Below are positions 17,325 to 25,611 of a DNA stretch of 51,114 bases, one piece after another (position 1 is the stretch's first letter; every line of letters starts with the position of its first letter). This stretch comes from Streptomyces sp. G44. Lineage in GTDB: Bacteria; Actinomycetota; Actinomycetes; Streptomycetales; Streptomycetaceae. The DNA is taken from NCBI RefSeq assembly GCF_016905445.1, contig NZ_JAFEXF010000028.1, positions 1-51,114 of the forward strand, given 5' to 3'. The position numbers and the translations under genes were made by a program. The notes beneath the pieces were generated by a model that had not been told where the DNA came from, did no database searches, and was given only the letters and a program-made list of their open reading frames with translations.

Positions 17325-17984
17325 TCAGACGCAGGAGGCGGCGTCGACCGGCAGGACGTCGGGCGAGAGGGCGCCCGCGCGCGCGGTCGCCGCCGTCACC
17401 CTGCGGCGGTGGTGGCGGCGGCACAGGACTTCGTAACCCACCTCGTCCGGCGACTGGTTGACGTCACCCACGACGACCTGGGCGCCCTCGACGACCATCT
17501 CACCGCCTATGGTGCGGGCGTTGTGCGTGGCGCGGGCGCCGCACCAGCACAGGGCCTCGACCTGGAGCACCTCGACGCGGTCGGCCAGCTCGACCAGGCG
17601 CTGCGAGCCCGGGAAGAGCTTGGAGCGGAAGTCCGTGGTGATGCCGAAGGCGAAGACGTCCAGGCCGAGGTCGTCGACGACCCGCGCGAGCTGGTCGATC
17701 TGGTCCGGGGCCAGGAACTGCGCCTCGTCCGCGATCACGTAGTCCGCGCGGCCGCCCTGGGAGAGGTGGTCGACGAGGTGGGCGTAGAAGTCGAAGTCGT
17801 CCGCGGCCTCGATGGCGTCGGTGACCAGGCCGAGCCGCGAGGAGAGCTTGCCCTCGCCCGCGCGGTCGTCCCGCGTGAAGATCATTCCCTGGAGTCCGCG
17901 GGCCGATCGGTTGTGCTCGATCTGCAGAGCCAGCGTGCTCTTTCCGCAGTCCATCGTTCCGGAGAAGAACACCAGCTCGGGCAT
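17325..17984 (-). CDS. tdk: Thymidine kinase
   Basis: Phosphorylates thymidine to dTMP with ATP (salvage). This 219-residue type II enzyme has the P loop SGTMDCGKST (8-17), the lid/catalytic DEAQF motif with catalytic Glu, and zinc-lasso Cys residues (CWCGARATHNAR and the C-terminal CRRHH). ATG at 17984 follows AGGTCC; the longer frame is unsupported. It lies 69 bases downstream of the phosphodiesterase-like gene in the same direction. Together with dut it gives the window two dTMP-supply functions. Confidence 0.94.
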   Translation of the reverse strand: MPELVFFSGTMDCGKSTLALQIEHNRSARGLQGMIFTRDDRAGEGKLSSRLGLVTDAIEAADDFDFYAHLVDHLSQGGRADYVIADEAQFLAPDQIDQLARVVDDLGLDVFAFGITTDFRSKLFPGSQRLVELADRVEVLQVEALCWCGARATHNARTIGGEMVVEGAQVVVGDVNQSPDEVGYEVLCRRHHRRRVTAATARAGALSPDVLPVDAASCV

Positions 17985-18053
17985 GGGGAGTTGCGGACCT
18001 TTCGGGGGCGTGCGGAGGCGGGGCGCCCCGGAGGGCACGTCAGGGGCGTATGG

Positions 18054-19244
18054 CTAGGAGCGTACTTCGAGGAGGGGGACGAGCTGCTCGACGGGGGTCA
18101 TGGAGCCGTGCATGCCGACCAGCGCGGACTCCTTGGGCTCCCGCTCACTGGCGATGATCGCGACGTCGGCGTGCGCGGCGGCGATGACGTCGCCGAGGCG
18201 CTCGTACACACGTTGATCAATGTGTGGACCGAACCAGCCCGCGGCGATCGCCTCGTCGCGGGAGGCCACCCAGAACTGCTCGCCGAGCACCTCGCGCCAC
18301 ACCGTCAGGACGTCGCTCTGGGCGCCCGGGACCGCGTAGACGTGCCGGGCGCGGCCCTCGCCGCCGAGGAGGGCGACGCCGGCGCGCAGCTCCCAGTCCT
18401 CGTCGAAGTCGATGCGGGAGGCCTCGTCGAAGGGGATGTCGAGCATGCCGTGGTCGGCGGTGATGTACAGGGCGCTGCGCGGCGGGAGCTGCTCGGCCAG
18501 CCGCTGGGCGAGCCGGTCGACGTACATGAGCTGACCGCGCCAGGCGTCGGAGTCGACGCCGAAGCGGTGGCCCTTGCCGTCCACTTCCGCGTAGTACGTG
18601 TAGACCAGGGACCGGTCCCCCGCGGCCAGTTGCTCGGCGGTGAGGTCCATGCGGTCCTCTCCGGAGAGCTTTCCCCGGAAGGAGCCGCCGCTGAGGGCGA
18701 CCTTGGTGAGCGGGGTGTGCTCGAAGGTCGGGGAGGAGACCTGGGCGGTGTGCACGCCCGCCTCGTGGGCCTGCTGGAAGACCGTCGGGTAGGGCTGCCA
18801 CGCGTGCGGGTCGGTCCAGGGGTTCCAGCGGAGCTGGTTCATCAGTTCGCCGGTGGCGGGGTCGCGCACGGTGTACCCCGGCAGGCCGTGCGCACCGGGC
18901 GGCAGGCCCGTGCCCACGGAGGCGAGCGAGGCCGCGGTGGTGGCGGGGAAGCCCGCGGTGATGGGCCGACCGGTGCCGCCCCGCGAACCGGGCAGCAGCG
19001 AGGTGAGGAAGGGCGCCTCCGCCGGGTGCGCCCTGAGCTGCTCCCAGCCGAGGCCGTCGATCAGGAAGACGCAGTTGCGGTCGGCGGGGGTCAGCTCGGC
19101 GATGACCTGCGCCGCGTGGCCGGGCACGCCCTGGTGGGCGACGAGCGTCGGCAGCAGGTCGGCGAGCGAACCCGAGCCGTACGCGGGCACGGGGGCGGTG
19201 TCGAGGGCGAGCGGTTCCACGTCGTCCCAGGCGGGCAGCGACAT
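18054..19244 (-). CDS. Alkaline-phosphatase-superfamily nucleotide pyrophosphatase/phosphodiesterase
   Basis: A 396-residue metal-dependent phosphatase-fold protein. Motifs are CVFLIDGLGWEQL (metal Asp), GFPATTAASLASVGTG (catalytic Thr), YTYYAEVDGKGHRFG (Asp/His ligands), YITADHGMLDIP (Asp-His) and GMHGSMTPVE (His). No signal peptide is visible, so it is probably cytoplasmic. Substrates in this family range from nucleotides to phospholipids; none can be assigned. The ATG overlaps the DUF5998 stop by one base (TGATG), showing translational coupling. Confidence 0.88.
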   Translation of the reverse strand: MSLPAWDDVEPLALDTAPVPAYGSGSLADLLPTLVAHQGVPGHAAQVIAELTPADRNCVFLIDGLGWEQLRAHPAEAPFLTSLLPGSRGGTGRPITAGFPATTAASLASVGTGLPPGAHGLPGYTVRDPATGELMNQLRWNPWTDPHAWQPYPTVFQQAHEAGVHTAQVSSPTFEHTPLTKVALSGGSFRGKLSGEDRMDLTAEQLAAGDRSLVYTYYAEVDGKGHRFGVDSDAWRGQLMYVDRLAQRLAEQLPPRSALYITADHGMLDIPFDEASRIDFDEDWELRAGVALLGGEGRARHVYAVPGAQSDVLTVWREVLGEQFWVASRDEAIAAGWFGPHIDQRVYERLGDVIAAAHADVAIIASEREPKESALVGMHGSMTPVEQLVPLLEVRS

Positions 19245-19831
19245 CAGCGGGCGCTGTCCGCGGTCGCCTCGGACAGGGCCTGGGCGAAGGCGAGGGTCTG
19301 CTGCACGGCGTCGGGGCCGTCGCCGGCCTCGCTGACGCGCAGGCTCAGGTCGTCGGCGGTCGAGCTGCCGGTGTAGCCGTGGTCCGCCTCGCAGTTGTGG
19401 TCGCCGCAGGCCGCGGGCTCCAGGTCGATGCGGGAGACGGCGCCCCAGCCGATGGTGAGGACGACCTCACGCGGCGGCGTGCCCGGGACGTACTTCTCCG
19501 GGTTGGCGACGACGCGGCTGAGGACGACCGAGGAGATCCGGCCGATCTTGACCGACTCCGTGGAGGTCGTCGCGTACGGCGTCGGGGAGGTGCTGTCCGC
19601 CGCCTGCTCGTCGGTGTGGCTGACGATGAAGCGTGTGCCGGTCAGGACGAGGACCGTGACGTGCCGGCGCACTTCGTTGGCGTCGAACGTCGTCTCCTGG
19701 TGGACCAGGTACGACCCGATGGCCTCGCCGCCGATCGCGGCCTCCACCGCCTCGGCCACGAGGGCCGGGTAGTAGCCGCTGCGCTCGATCGCCGCGCGCA
19801 GCCCCTGGGTCGTCGTACCGGTCTTTGCCAT
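19244..19831 (-). CDS. DUF5998 protein
   Basis: A 195-residue soluble actinobacterial protein of unknown function, with LRAAIERSGYYPALVAEAVEAAIGGE near the N terminus, a beta-rich core (HVTVLVLTGTRFIVSHTDE) and a CGDHNCEADHGYTGS motif that could bind metal. It precedes the phosphatase-like gene with a one-base overlap. ATG 19831 is preferred over one three codons upstream because AGGA then sits about 10 bases before it. Confidence 0.82.
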   Translation of the reverse strand: MAKTGTTTQGLRAAIERSGYYPALVAEAVEAAIGGEAIGSYLVHQETTFDANEVRRHVTVLVLTGTRFIVSHTDEQAADSTSPTPYATTSTESVKIGRISSVVLSRVVANPEKYVPGTPPREVVLTIGWGAVSRIDLEPAACGDHNCEADHGYTGSSTADDLSLRVSEAGDGPDAVQQTLAFAQALSEATADSAR

Positions 19832-19902
19832 GCCGCCCATCCTACGGCCCGGTGCGGGGCCCCTGGGCCCCCGTGGCCGCCCCGGTGCCCGTGGAGCGCG
19901 GT

Positions 19903-22791
19903 TCAGTACCCGGGGAGCGTCCGCGGACCGAGATCGTCGCGGGCGGGCGGGGGCGCGAGGCGTACGGAGGCGCCGAGCACGGAGAGGCCGTGCGGGGCGA
20001 CGACCACGGGTTCCAGGGCGACGCCGACCACTTCGGGGTGGTCGTCGACGAGCCGGGAGACGCGCTGGAGCAGCTCTTCGAGGGCGGGGGTGTCGACGGG
20101 GGCCGAGCCGCGCCAGCCGAAGAGGAGGGGCGCGGTCCGGATGGACCGGATCAGGGAGCGCGCCTCGCGGTCGGTGACCGGGATGAGGCGGTGAGCGGTG
20201 TCGCCGAGCAGTTCGGACGCGGCGCCCGCGAGCCCGAAGGAGAGCACCGCTCCGGCCGCCGGGTCGATGACGGCGCGTACGACGGTGTCGACGCCGCGCG
20301 GCACCATGCCCTGCACGACGGGCCGCAGCTCGGCGGGCTTGCCGAAGGTGTCGATCAACTCTTGATAGGAGCGGCGCAGTTGCTCCTCGTCGGCGAGGTC
20401 GAGCCGTACGCCGCCGAGGTCGGCGCGGTGCCGCAGGTGCGGGGCGGTGGTCTTGAGGGCCACGGGGTAGCCGAGCGTGCGTGCGGCGTGCGCGGCGGCG
20501 TCCGGGTCGGGCGCGGGCAGGGCCCGCCGTACGCGGATGCCGTACCGCCTGAGGAGTTCGTGGGCGTCGGCGGGGGCGAGGGTGGCGCCGCGGGGGTCGC
20601 CCTCCTTGCCCAGCAGTTCCGCGATGCGCTCGGCGGTCCCGCTCTCGTCGATGTCGTCGTACTCGTGCACCTTGCCGGGCTCTGCGGCCTCGCGCCGCCA
20701 CTGCGCGTACTTGACGGCTTCGGCGAGGGCGCGGACGGCGCGCTCGGCGGCGGGGTAGGCGGGGATGCGGTACTGCTCCGCCGCGGACTCGTTCGTCCCT
20801 GGCGGGGGCGTCTCGCCTTCGGTGGCGGGCGGACGCGGTGCGGGGTGGACCGGGTCGGCGCAGCCCGTGGGGCCGGGCTGCTTCTCCGGGGCGTCCGGCC
20901 GGGTGCTGGTCGCGGCGGAGAGGGCCTCGGCGAGGCCGCCGAGCTCGACGTGGACCACGGCGACGGGCTTGGCCGGGCAGCCCGCCGCGGCGGCCCGCAG
21001 CTCCGTGGCGAGCGTCTCGGGGTCGGCGGCGCCGCCGTCCTCCCGCACCCACGGGATGGCGTTGACGATCACCGCGTCGCAGCCCTCGTCCGACAGGGCC
21101 TCGGCGAGCGCGGCCCGGAAGTCGGCCGGGGTGGCGCCGGTCGTCAGGTCGCGGGGCGGCAGCGGGCGCAGCCCGTCGGCGACGCACGCGTCGTACGTGA
21201 GGAGCCCGAGCGACTCGGAGTTGCCGAGGATGCCCACGCGCGGGCCGGAGGGCAGCGGCTGCCCCGCGAGCAGCAGGCCCGCGTCGACCATCTCGGTGAC
21301 GGTGTCCACGCGGATGACGCCCGCCTGGCGCAGCAGTGCCGAGACGGTGGCGTGCGGCAGGCGCGTGGCCTGTACGGCGTGGCCGGTGGGCGCGATGCCG
21401 CTGTGGCGGGCGCCCTGGACCACGACGAGCGGCTTGGCGGTCGCGGCGCGCCGCGCGAGGCGGGTGAACTTGCGCGGGTTGCCGATGGTCTCCAGGTACA
21501 TCAGGGCGACGTCGGTGTCCGGGTCCTCGTACCAGTACTGAAGGAGGTCGTTGCCCGACACGTCGGCGCGGTTGCCGGAGCCGACGAACGTGGACAGTCC
21601 GGCGCCCCGGCGGTGCAGCCCGGAGAGCAGCGCGATGCCGATGGCGCCGGACTGGGTGAACAGACCGATGCGCCCGCGCGCGGGAGGCTCGGGAGCGAGC
21701 GAGGCGTTGAGCCGCGTCCGGGGGGAGGTGTTGATGACGCCGAAGGCGTTCGGGCCGATGATGCGCATGCCGTACGACCTCGCCTGGCGGACCAGTTCGC
21801 GCTGCCGTGCGCGGCCCTCGGCGCCGCTCTCGCCGTACCCGGCGGAGAGCACCACGAGGCCCTGCACGCCTCGCTCGCCGCACTCGGCGACGACCTGGGA
21901 GACCCGGTCGGCGGGCACGGCGACCACGGCGAGGTCCACGGGCTCCTCGATGGCCGTGACCGACCGGTGGGCGGGCACCGCGTCGACTTCGGAGCCCTCC
22001 TCGAAGGCGCTGTTCACCGCGTGGAGGCGGCCGGTGAACCCGGCTTCCCTGAGGTTGCGCAGCACGCTGCGGCCCACGCCGCCGGGGGTGCGGCCCACAC
22101 CGATCACCGCGACCGAGCCCGGCGTCAGCAGGCGCTGCACGGACCGCCCCTCGGCGCGCTGTTCGCGGGCGCGCTGCACGGCGAGCGAGCGGGCGGTCGG
22201 CTCCAGGTCGAACTCCAGGCGTACGACGCCGTCCTCGAAGCTGCGCTTCTGCTGGTACCCCGCGTCCGTGAACACCTTGATCATCTTGGTGTTGGCGGGC
22301 AGCACCTCGGCCACGAAGCGCCGGATGCCGCGCTCCCTGGCGACCGCCGCGATGTGTTCGAGGAGCGTGGAGGCCACGCCGCGGCCCTGATGGGCGTCCT
22401 GCACAAGGAAGGCGACCTCGGCCTCGTCGGCGGGCGCGCTGGCGGCCATGCCGCGTTCGTCGATGCGGTCGTAGCGCACGGTGGCGATGAACTCGCCGCC
22501 GACCGTGGCGGCCAGCCCCACGCGGTCCACCTGGTCGTGGTGGGTGAAGCGGCGCACGTCCTTGGCGGACAACCGGGGGTAGGGCGCGAAGAAGCGGTAG
22601 TACTTCGACTCGTCCGAGACCTGTTCGTAGAAGCTGACCAGGCGGTCCGCGTCCTCCGTCGTGATGGGCCTGATCCGGGCGGTGCCTCCGTCGCGCAGCA
22701 CCACATCGGCTTCCCAGTGGGCGGGGTAGTCGTGCCGGTCCCGCTGCCGATCCTGCTGGTGCCGATCTTGCTGATCCGACGGGGTCTGCAT
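19903..22791 (-). CDS. GNAT plus acyl-CoA-synthetase-like protein lysine acetyltransferase
   Basis: A 962-residue protein with an N-terminal GNAT domain (about 38-195; acetyl-CoA loop VQDAHQGRGVASTLLEHI) fused to the NDP-forming acetyl-CoA-synthetase-like module: CoA-binding Rossmann domain (about 210-340, SVAVIGVGRTPGGVG), succinyl-CoA-ligase-like domain (IGLFTQSGAIGIALLS) and C-terminal ATP-grasp (about 740-960). This order, GNAT first, is that of the Streptomyces lividans PatA-type enzyme, which acetylates and inactivates acyl-CoA synthetases. A Pro-rich linker (about 635-690) is unusual. In IGLFTQSGAIG the His of catalytic synthetases is not evident, fitting a regulatory module. The ATG at 22791 has no strong ribosome site. 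Confidence 0.88.
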   Translation of the reverse strand: MQTPSDQQDRHQQDRQRDRHDYPAHWEADVVLRDGGTARIRPITTEDADRLVSFYEQVSDESKYYRFFAPYPRLSAKDVRRFTHHDQVDRVGLAATVGGEFIATVRYDRIDERGMAASAPADEAEVAFLVQDAHQGRGVASTLLEHIAAVARERGIRRFVAEVLPANTKMIKVFTDAGYQQKRSFEDGVVRLEFDLEPTARSLAVQRAREQRAEGRSVQRLLTPGSVAVIGVGRTPGGVGRSVLRNLREAGFTGRLHAVNSAFEEGSEVDAVPAHRSVTAIEEPVDLAVVAVPADRVSQVVAECGERGVQGLVVLSAGYGESGAEGRARQRELVRQARSYGMRIIGPNAFGVINTSPRTRLNASLAPEPPARGRIGLFTQSGAIGIALLSGLHRRGAGLSTFVGSGNRADVSGNDLLQYWYEDPDTDVALMYLETIGNPRKFTRLARRAATAKPLVVVQGARHSGIAPTGHAVQATRLPHATVSALLRQAGVIRVDTVTEMVDAGLLLAGQPLPSGPRVGILGNSESLGLLTYDACVADGLRPLPPRDLTTGATPADFRAALAEALSDEGCDAVIVNAIPWVREDGGAADPETLATELRAAAAGCPAKPVAVVHVELGGLAEALSAATSTRPDAPEKQPGPTGCADPVHPAPRPPATEGETPPPGTNESAAEQYRIPAYPAAERAVRALAEAVKYAQWRREAAEPGKVHEYDDIDESGTAERIAELLGKEGDPRGATLAPADAHELLRRYGIRVRRALPAPDPDAAAHAARTLGYPVALKTTAPHLRHRADLGGVRLDLADEEQLRRSYQELIDTFGKPAELRPVVQGMVPRGVDTVVRAVIDPAAGAVLSFGLAGAASELLGDTAHRLIPVTDREARSLIRSIRTAPLLFGWRGSAPVDTPALEELLQRVSRLVDDHPEVVGVALEPVVVAPHGLSVLGASVRLAPPPARDDLGPRTLPGY

Positions 22792-22925
22792 GGGGTCAGG
22801 GTACGGGTCGCGGGGCCGCCCGGGCCGGGTACGGTCGACGGAAGGCTGGCGTCCGCTTGGCGGAGGGTCAGCCTCCGGTTGAGGCCCCGCCTCCGGTCGA
22901 CGGAGCATCCTCCACGGCATGCGAC

Positions 22926-22941
22926 AATGGTCTAGACAAGT
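22926..22941. promoter_or_regulatory. DasR-responsive element (dre) upstream of ptsH
   Basis: AATGGTCTAGACAAGT matches the dre consensus (AC)TGGTCTAGACCA(GT) with its TGGTCTAGAC core. It lies 28 bases before the ptsH ATG. DasR, a GntR-family N-acetylglucosamine regulator, is known to control PTS genes in Streptomyces. Confidence 0.85.
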
Positions 22942-22968
22942 GTGAGACACCTGGAAGGGCAGCAACAC

Positions 22969-23250
22969 ATGGCTGAGCGCCGCGTCAACGTCGGCTGGGC
23001 CGAGGGCCTTCACGCCCGACCCGCCTCCATCTTCGTCCGCGCGGCCACGGCCGCCGGCGTCCCCGTGACGATCGCCAAGGCCGACGGCAACCCGGTCAAC
23101 GCCGCCTCGATGCTCGCGGTGCTCGGCCTGGGCGCCCAGGGCGGCGAGGAGATCGTGCTCGCCTCCGACGCCGAGGGCGCGGACGCCGCCCTCGACCGTC
23201 TGGCGAAGCTCGTCGCGGAGGGTCTTGAGGAGCTTCCGGAGACGGTCTGA
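22969..23250 (+). CDS. ptsH: Phosphocarrier HPr
   Basis: The general PTS phosphocarrier, accepting phosphate from PEP via enzyme I and passing it to enzyme IIA for sugar uptake (N-acetylglucosamine, fructose and others in Streptomyces). It is 93 residues, with active-site His15 in WAEGLHARPAS. The Ser46-like position is in NAASML (Ser47), here without the Gly-rich context of Gram-positive HPr kinase sites. ATG at 22969 follows GGAAGG. A DasR box precedes it, a stem-loop follows it, and the PatA-like gene is divergent. Confidence 0.96.
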   Translation: MAERRVNVGWAEGLHARPASIFVRAATAAGVPVTIAKADGNPVNAASMLAVLGLGAQGGEEIVLASDAEGADAALDRLAKLVAEGLEELPETV

Positions 23251-23268
23251 GCCGCGCAGCACCTCTCG

Positions 23269-23300
23269 AAGGGCCCACCTGGAACGCCAGGCGGGCCCTT
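23269..23300 (+). terminator. ptsH terminator
   Basis: A 14-bp stem (23269-23282 with 23287-23300) with one mismatch and loop AACG, followed by TGCTTT, 18 bases after the ptsH stop. Confidence 0.85.
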
Positions 23301-23392
23301 TGCTTTACCCACCGAGTGGTTTCCGGGCGACAGATTATGGAGTGGGGTGGGGATAAAAGGAACGTCTGGGAATTCATGGTCCGACATCTTTC

Positions 23393-23412
23393 GCGCGCCG
23401 TTCTCGGCGCGC
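23393..23412 (-). terminator. Stem-loop downstream of the GntR regulator gene
   Basis: GCGCGCCG (23393-23400) and CGGCGCGC (23405-23412) pair perfectly around TTCT, about 80 bases beyond the regulator's stop codon in a relatively A+T-rich convergent gap. Terminator role is inferred. Confidence 0.4.
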
Positions 23413-23494
23413 ATCCCTGTCGCCTTTTCCGCGCGCACCCCTCGCATCTTTCACCACCCTTTGCAGGCGCCCCTCTTTGTTTACGGCACCCGCG

Positions 23495-24181
23495 TTAATT
23501 CCGGAGGCTCACCGTGTTTACGGAATGTTGCGCCTCCCTCACCCGGCCGGCCCGCGACGCAGGGCGCAACCGGTACACGGCCGTCGCCCGCTCCGCGTGG
23601 CCGACGGTGAGCGCCCTGGCCCGTTCCGCGTCCCCGCGGGCCACCGCGTCGACGATCGCCGCGTGTTCGGCCCAGGAGACGGCGGGTGCCGCCGGGGGCT
23701 CCACGACGTACATCCAGGCGAGCTTGTGCCGCAGCTGGGTGAGCAGCGCGATGAGGCCGGGGCTGCCAGAGGCCTGGGCGAGCGTCTCGTGGAACCAGCC
23801 GCCCAGCGAGCGCAGGTCCTCGCCCCGCCCTCTGCGCACACGCTCCTGGCCCAGCCGCACGAGCCCGCGCAGGACCTTGAGGTGCGCATCGGTGCGGCGC
23901 TGCGCGGCGCGGGCGGTGGCGAGCGGTTCGAGCACGGTGCGCAGCTCCAGGAGATCCGCGGCCTCCTGTTCCGTGGGCTCGGCGACACAGGCGCCCGCGT
24001 GCCTGCGGGTCACGACGAAACCCTCGGCCTCCAGGGTGCGCAGCGCTTCGCGCACCGGGACGCGGGAGACGCCGTAGCGGCGCGCGAGGAGCTCCTCGGT
24101 GAGCCGGCCGCCCCTTTCGTGGACACCGGCGACAATGTCGTCCCGGATGGCCGTGCATACCGAGTGCGCGGGAACGCGCAT
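23495..24181 (-). CDS. GntR/FadR-family transcriptional regulator
   Basis: A 228-residue regulator. The winged helix-turn-helix (about 1-65; RRYGVSRVPVREALRTLEAEGFVV) is followed by an all-helical FCD effector domain (about 75-205, ELRTVLEPLATARAAQRR). The FCD acids often bind organic acids; the ligand is unknown here. ATG at 24181 follows GGAGGT by eight bases. Position beside ptsH and a DasR box invites a link to sugar metabolism, but DasR itself is HutC-type, so this is a different regulator. Confidence 0.9.
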   Translation of the reverse strand: MRVPAHSVCTAIRDDIVAGVHERGGRLTEELLARRYGVSRVPVREALRTLEAEGFVVTRRHAGACVAEPTEQEAADLLELRTVLEPLATARAAQRRTDAHLKVLRGLVRLGQERVRRGRGEDLRSLGGWFHETLAQASGSPGLIALLTQLRHKLAWMYVVEPPAAPAVSWAEHAAIVDAVARGDAERARALTVGHAERATAVYRLRPASRAGRVREAQHSVNTVSLRN

Positions 24182-24266
24182 GACCGGACCTCCGCCTTGA
24201 TCCCCGCGAAACGCGGTCGACGACACTCGTGCGTGACTTCCTCGCGACTCTATTGCAGGGATTCGG

Positions 24267-24290
24267 GATTTCCGATGGGGTGCCGAAATC
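24267..24290 (-). promoter_or_regulatory. Possible operator upstream of the GntR regulator
   Basis: GATTTC (24267-24272) and GAAATC (24285-24290) form an inverted repeat separated by 12 bases, about 85-110 bases upstream of the regulator's start. FadR-type operators are usually tighter, so this is weak. Confidence 0.2.
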
Positions 24291-24345
24291 CATGGATATC
24301 TTTTGGCCAAGCGCGGGCGGTCCGGAAAGCGGTGCCGGAAGCAGT

Positions 24346-24375
24346 GAGGCCCCGGCTCGGGTGAGCCGGGGCCTT
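24346..24375 (-). terminator. Terminator of the M23 peptidase gene
   Basis: An 11-bp perfect G+C stem (24348-24358 with 24363-24373), loop GGGT, extendable by an A-T pair, 20 bases beyond the M23 stop codon. Confidence 0.8.
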
Positions 24376-24394
24376 CACTGGAACGCGGGAGGGG

Positions 24395-25198
24395 TCAGAG
24401 GTGGACGCCGTGCGAGCGGAGGTACGCCACGGGGTCGATGTCCGAGCCGTAGTCCGGGCCGGTGCGGGCCTCGAAGTGGAGGTGCGGGCCACTGGAGTTG
24501 CCGGTGGAGCCCGAGAGGCCTATCTGCTGGCCCGGGGTGACCGTCTGGCCGACGGTGACGCCGAGGGACGACATGTGGCCGTACTGGGTGTACGTGCCGT
24601 CGTTCATCTTGATGACCACGTTGTTGCCGTAGGCACCGCCCCAGCCCGCCTCGACGACGGTGCCGGCGCCCACCGCGTGGACCGGGGTGCCGGACGCGGC
24701 GTGGAAGTCGACGCCGGTGTGGCTGCCGGAGGACCACATGGCGCCGCCGGTCTGGTAGCCCGTGGAGACGTACGAGCCGGAGATCGGGGAGACGTAGGTG
24801 TTCAGGCGCTTGCGCTCGGCCTCGCGGGCGGCGCGCTCCTTGGCCTCGCGCTCCTTCTTGGCCTTCGCCTTCGCCTCGGCCTCGGCCTTGCGCTTCTCCT
24901 CGGCGGCCTTCTTCTTGGCGGCCTCTTCGGCCTTCTTGGCGGCAGCGGCGTCGTCGGCGGCCTGTCGCTGGGCGGCGGCCTGCGCGTCGATGCCGGCGGC
25001 GAGCGAGTCGCCGACGGAGATCGCCTGGGTGAGTCCGGTGTGCTCGAAGGCGGCGTCGTCGGCGGCGGCGAGCGCCGGAGCGGCCAGGCCTCCGATGACA
25101 CCCGTGGTGGTGATCGCGGCGACGCCCGCGACGTTCGCGGTCGTGCGGGTGAGGCGGCTGGGACGACGGTGCTTCCCGGTGGCACGGGTGAACGCCAT
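24395..25198 (-). CDS. Secreted M23 metallopeptidase (LytM) with coiled coil
   Basis: A 267-residue peptidoglycan DD-endopeptidase. It has a signal peptide (basic RRPSRLTRTT, hydrophobic 22-42, ALA near 43-45), an Ala/Lys/Glu-rich coiled coil (about 74-132), and an M23 domain with zinc ligands His160 and Asp164 in GSHTGVDF, His208 in YGHMS, and HLHF (His239, His241). It probably cleaves peptide cross-links during growth or germination. ATG at 25198 follows AAGGA. A c-di-AMP riboswitch lies directly upstream, as for other Streptomyces muralytic genes. Confidence 0.93.
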   Translation of the reverse strand: MAFTRATGKHRRPSRLTRTTANVAGVAAITTTGVIGGLAAPALAAADDAAFEHTGLTQAISVGDSLAAGIDAQAAAQRQAADDAAAAKKAEEAAKKKAAEEKRKAEAEAKAKAKKEREAKERAAREAERKRLNTYVSPISGSYVSTGYQTGGAMWSSGSHTGVDFHAASGTPVHAVGAGTVVEAGWGGAYGNNVVIKMNDGTYTQYGHMSSLGVTVGQTVTPGQQIGLSGSTGNSSGPHLHFEARTGPDYGSDIDPVAYLRSHGVHL

Positions 25199-25224
25199 GA
25201 AGCGGCTGATCCTTTCCTTCCTTC

Positions 25225-25364
25225 TCGCCTACCGGGTTAGCTGACGGGTTCGGAGCAGGAAGGTCTCCTACGAGTCCCTCACCTGACGGCAAGGTGCCCG
25301 ATTCACCCCAGGGGACATGTGGGTCCCCGGCTCCCCTGGCTCGCGCCGTACGGGGACTCGGCGA
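25225..25364 (-). ncRNA. ydaO-type cyclic di-AMP riboswitch
   Basis: Read leftward, the leader contains the conserved ydaO/yuaA blocks: GAGCCAGGGGAGCCGGGGAC, then CTGGGGTGAATCGG, then CTCGTAGGAGACC, then CCGAACCCGTCAGCTAAC and GGTAGGCGA. The 5' TCGCC (25364-25360) pairs with the 3' GGCGA (25229-25225) to close P1. It ends 26 bases before the M23 start. Known family members bind c-di-AMP and control cell-wall hydrolases in actinobacteria. Confidence 0.92.
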
Positions 25365-25611
25365 TGACTGTGCGGTGCCGCGGCTGCGACGTACTGCGTG
25401 ACGAACAGTCGGACTGACGCTAAACGGACCGTCTTTCAATCGACAAACATAAGGCGGCTTTTGTAGCGCACGCCACACACCAGACAGGCAACCACCATAC
25501 GAATACGGACATATGGGGAGTAGGCGACCCCGGTCACCTAAACGGTCACCGGGGCCGCGCCACGCCCTGACTCTGTCCTCGCTGTGTCCTGGCTCGCCTC
25601 CTGACAGGAGC
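25365..25611. other. Rest of the 413-base gap: riboswitch promoter region and M16 terminator side
   Basis: The 25365-25520 part should hold the promoter of the M23 transcript; it is A+T-richer around 25420-25510. GTAGCGCACGCCAC (25463-25476) resembles the Crp consensus GTGN6GNCAC with one mismatch; weak. Together with 25199-25224 (ribosome-binding leader) no gene is present. Confidence 0.4.
25528..25554 (-). terminator. Stem-loop downstream of the M16 operon
   Basis: CCCCGGT (25528-25534) pairs with ACCGGGG (25548-25554), about 60 bases past the M16 stop codon; the loop holds a direct repeat of GGTCACC with the right arm. Confidence 0.55.

Noticed and set aside
19244..21883. Long leftward Arg-rich frame of 879 codons.
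   Set aside because: Only its last 195 codons (DUF5998) are real; the rest is out of frame within the acetyltransferase gene.
23316..23610. Short rightward ORFs between ptsH and the GntR regulator.
   Set aside because: No ribosome site, odd composition, and partial overlap with the regulator on the other strand.
25463..25476. Crp-like site GTAGCGCACGCCAC near the M23 riboswitch.
   Set aside because: One mismatch in a short, common motif in this genome; too weak to list as a regulatory site by itself.
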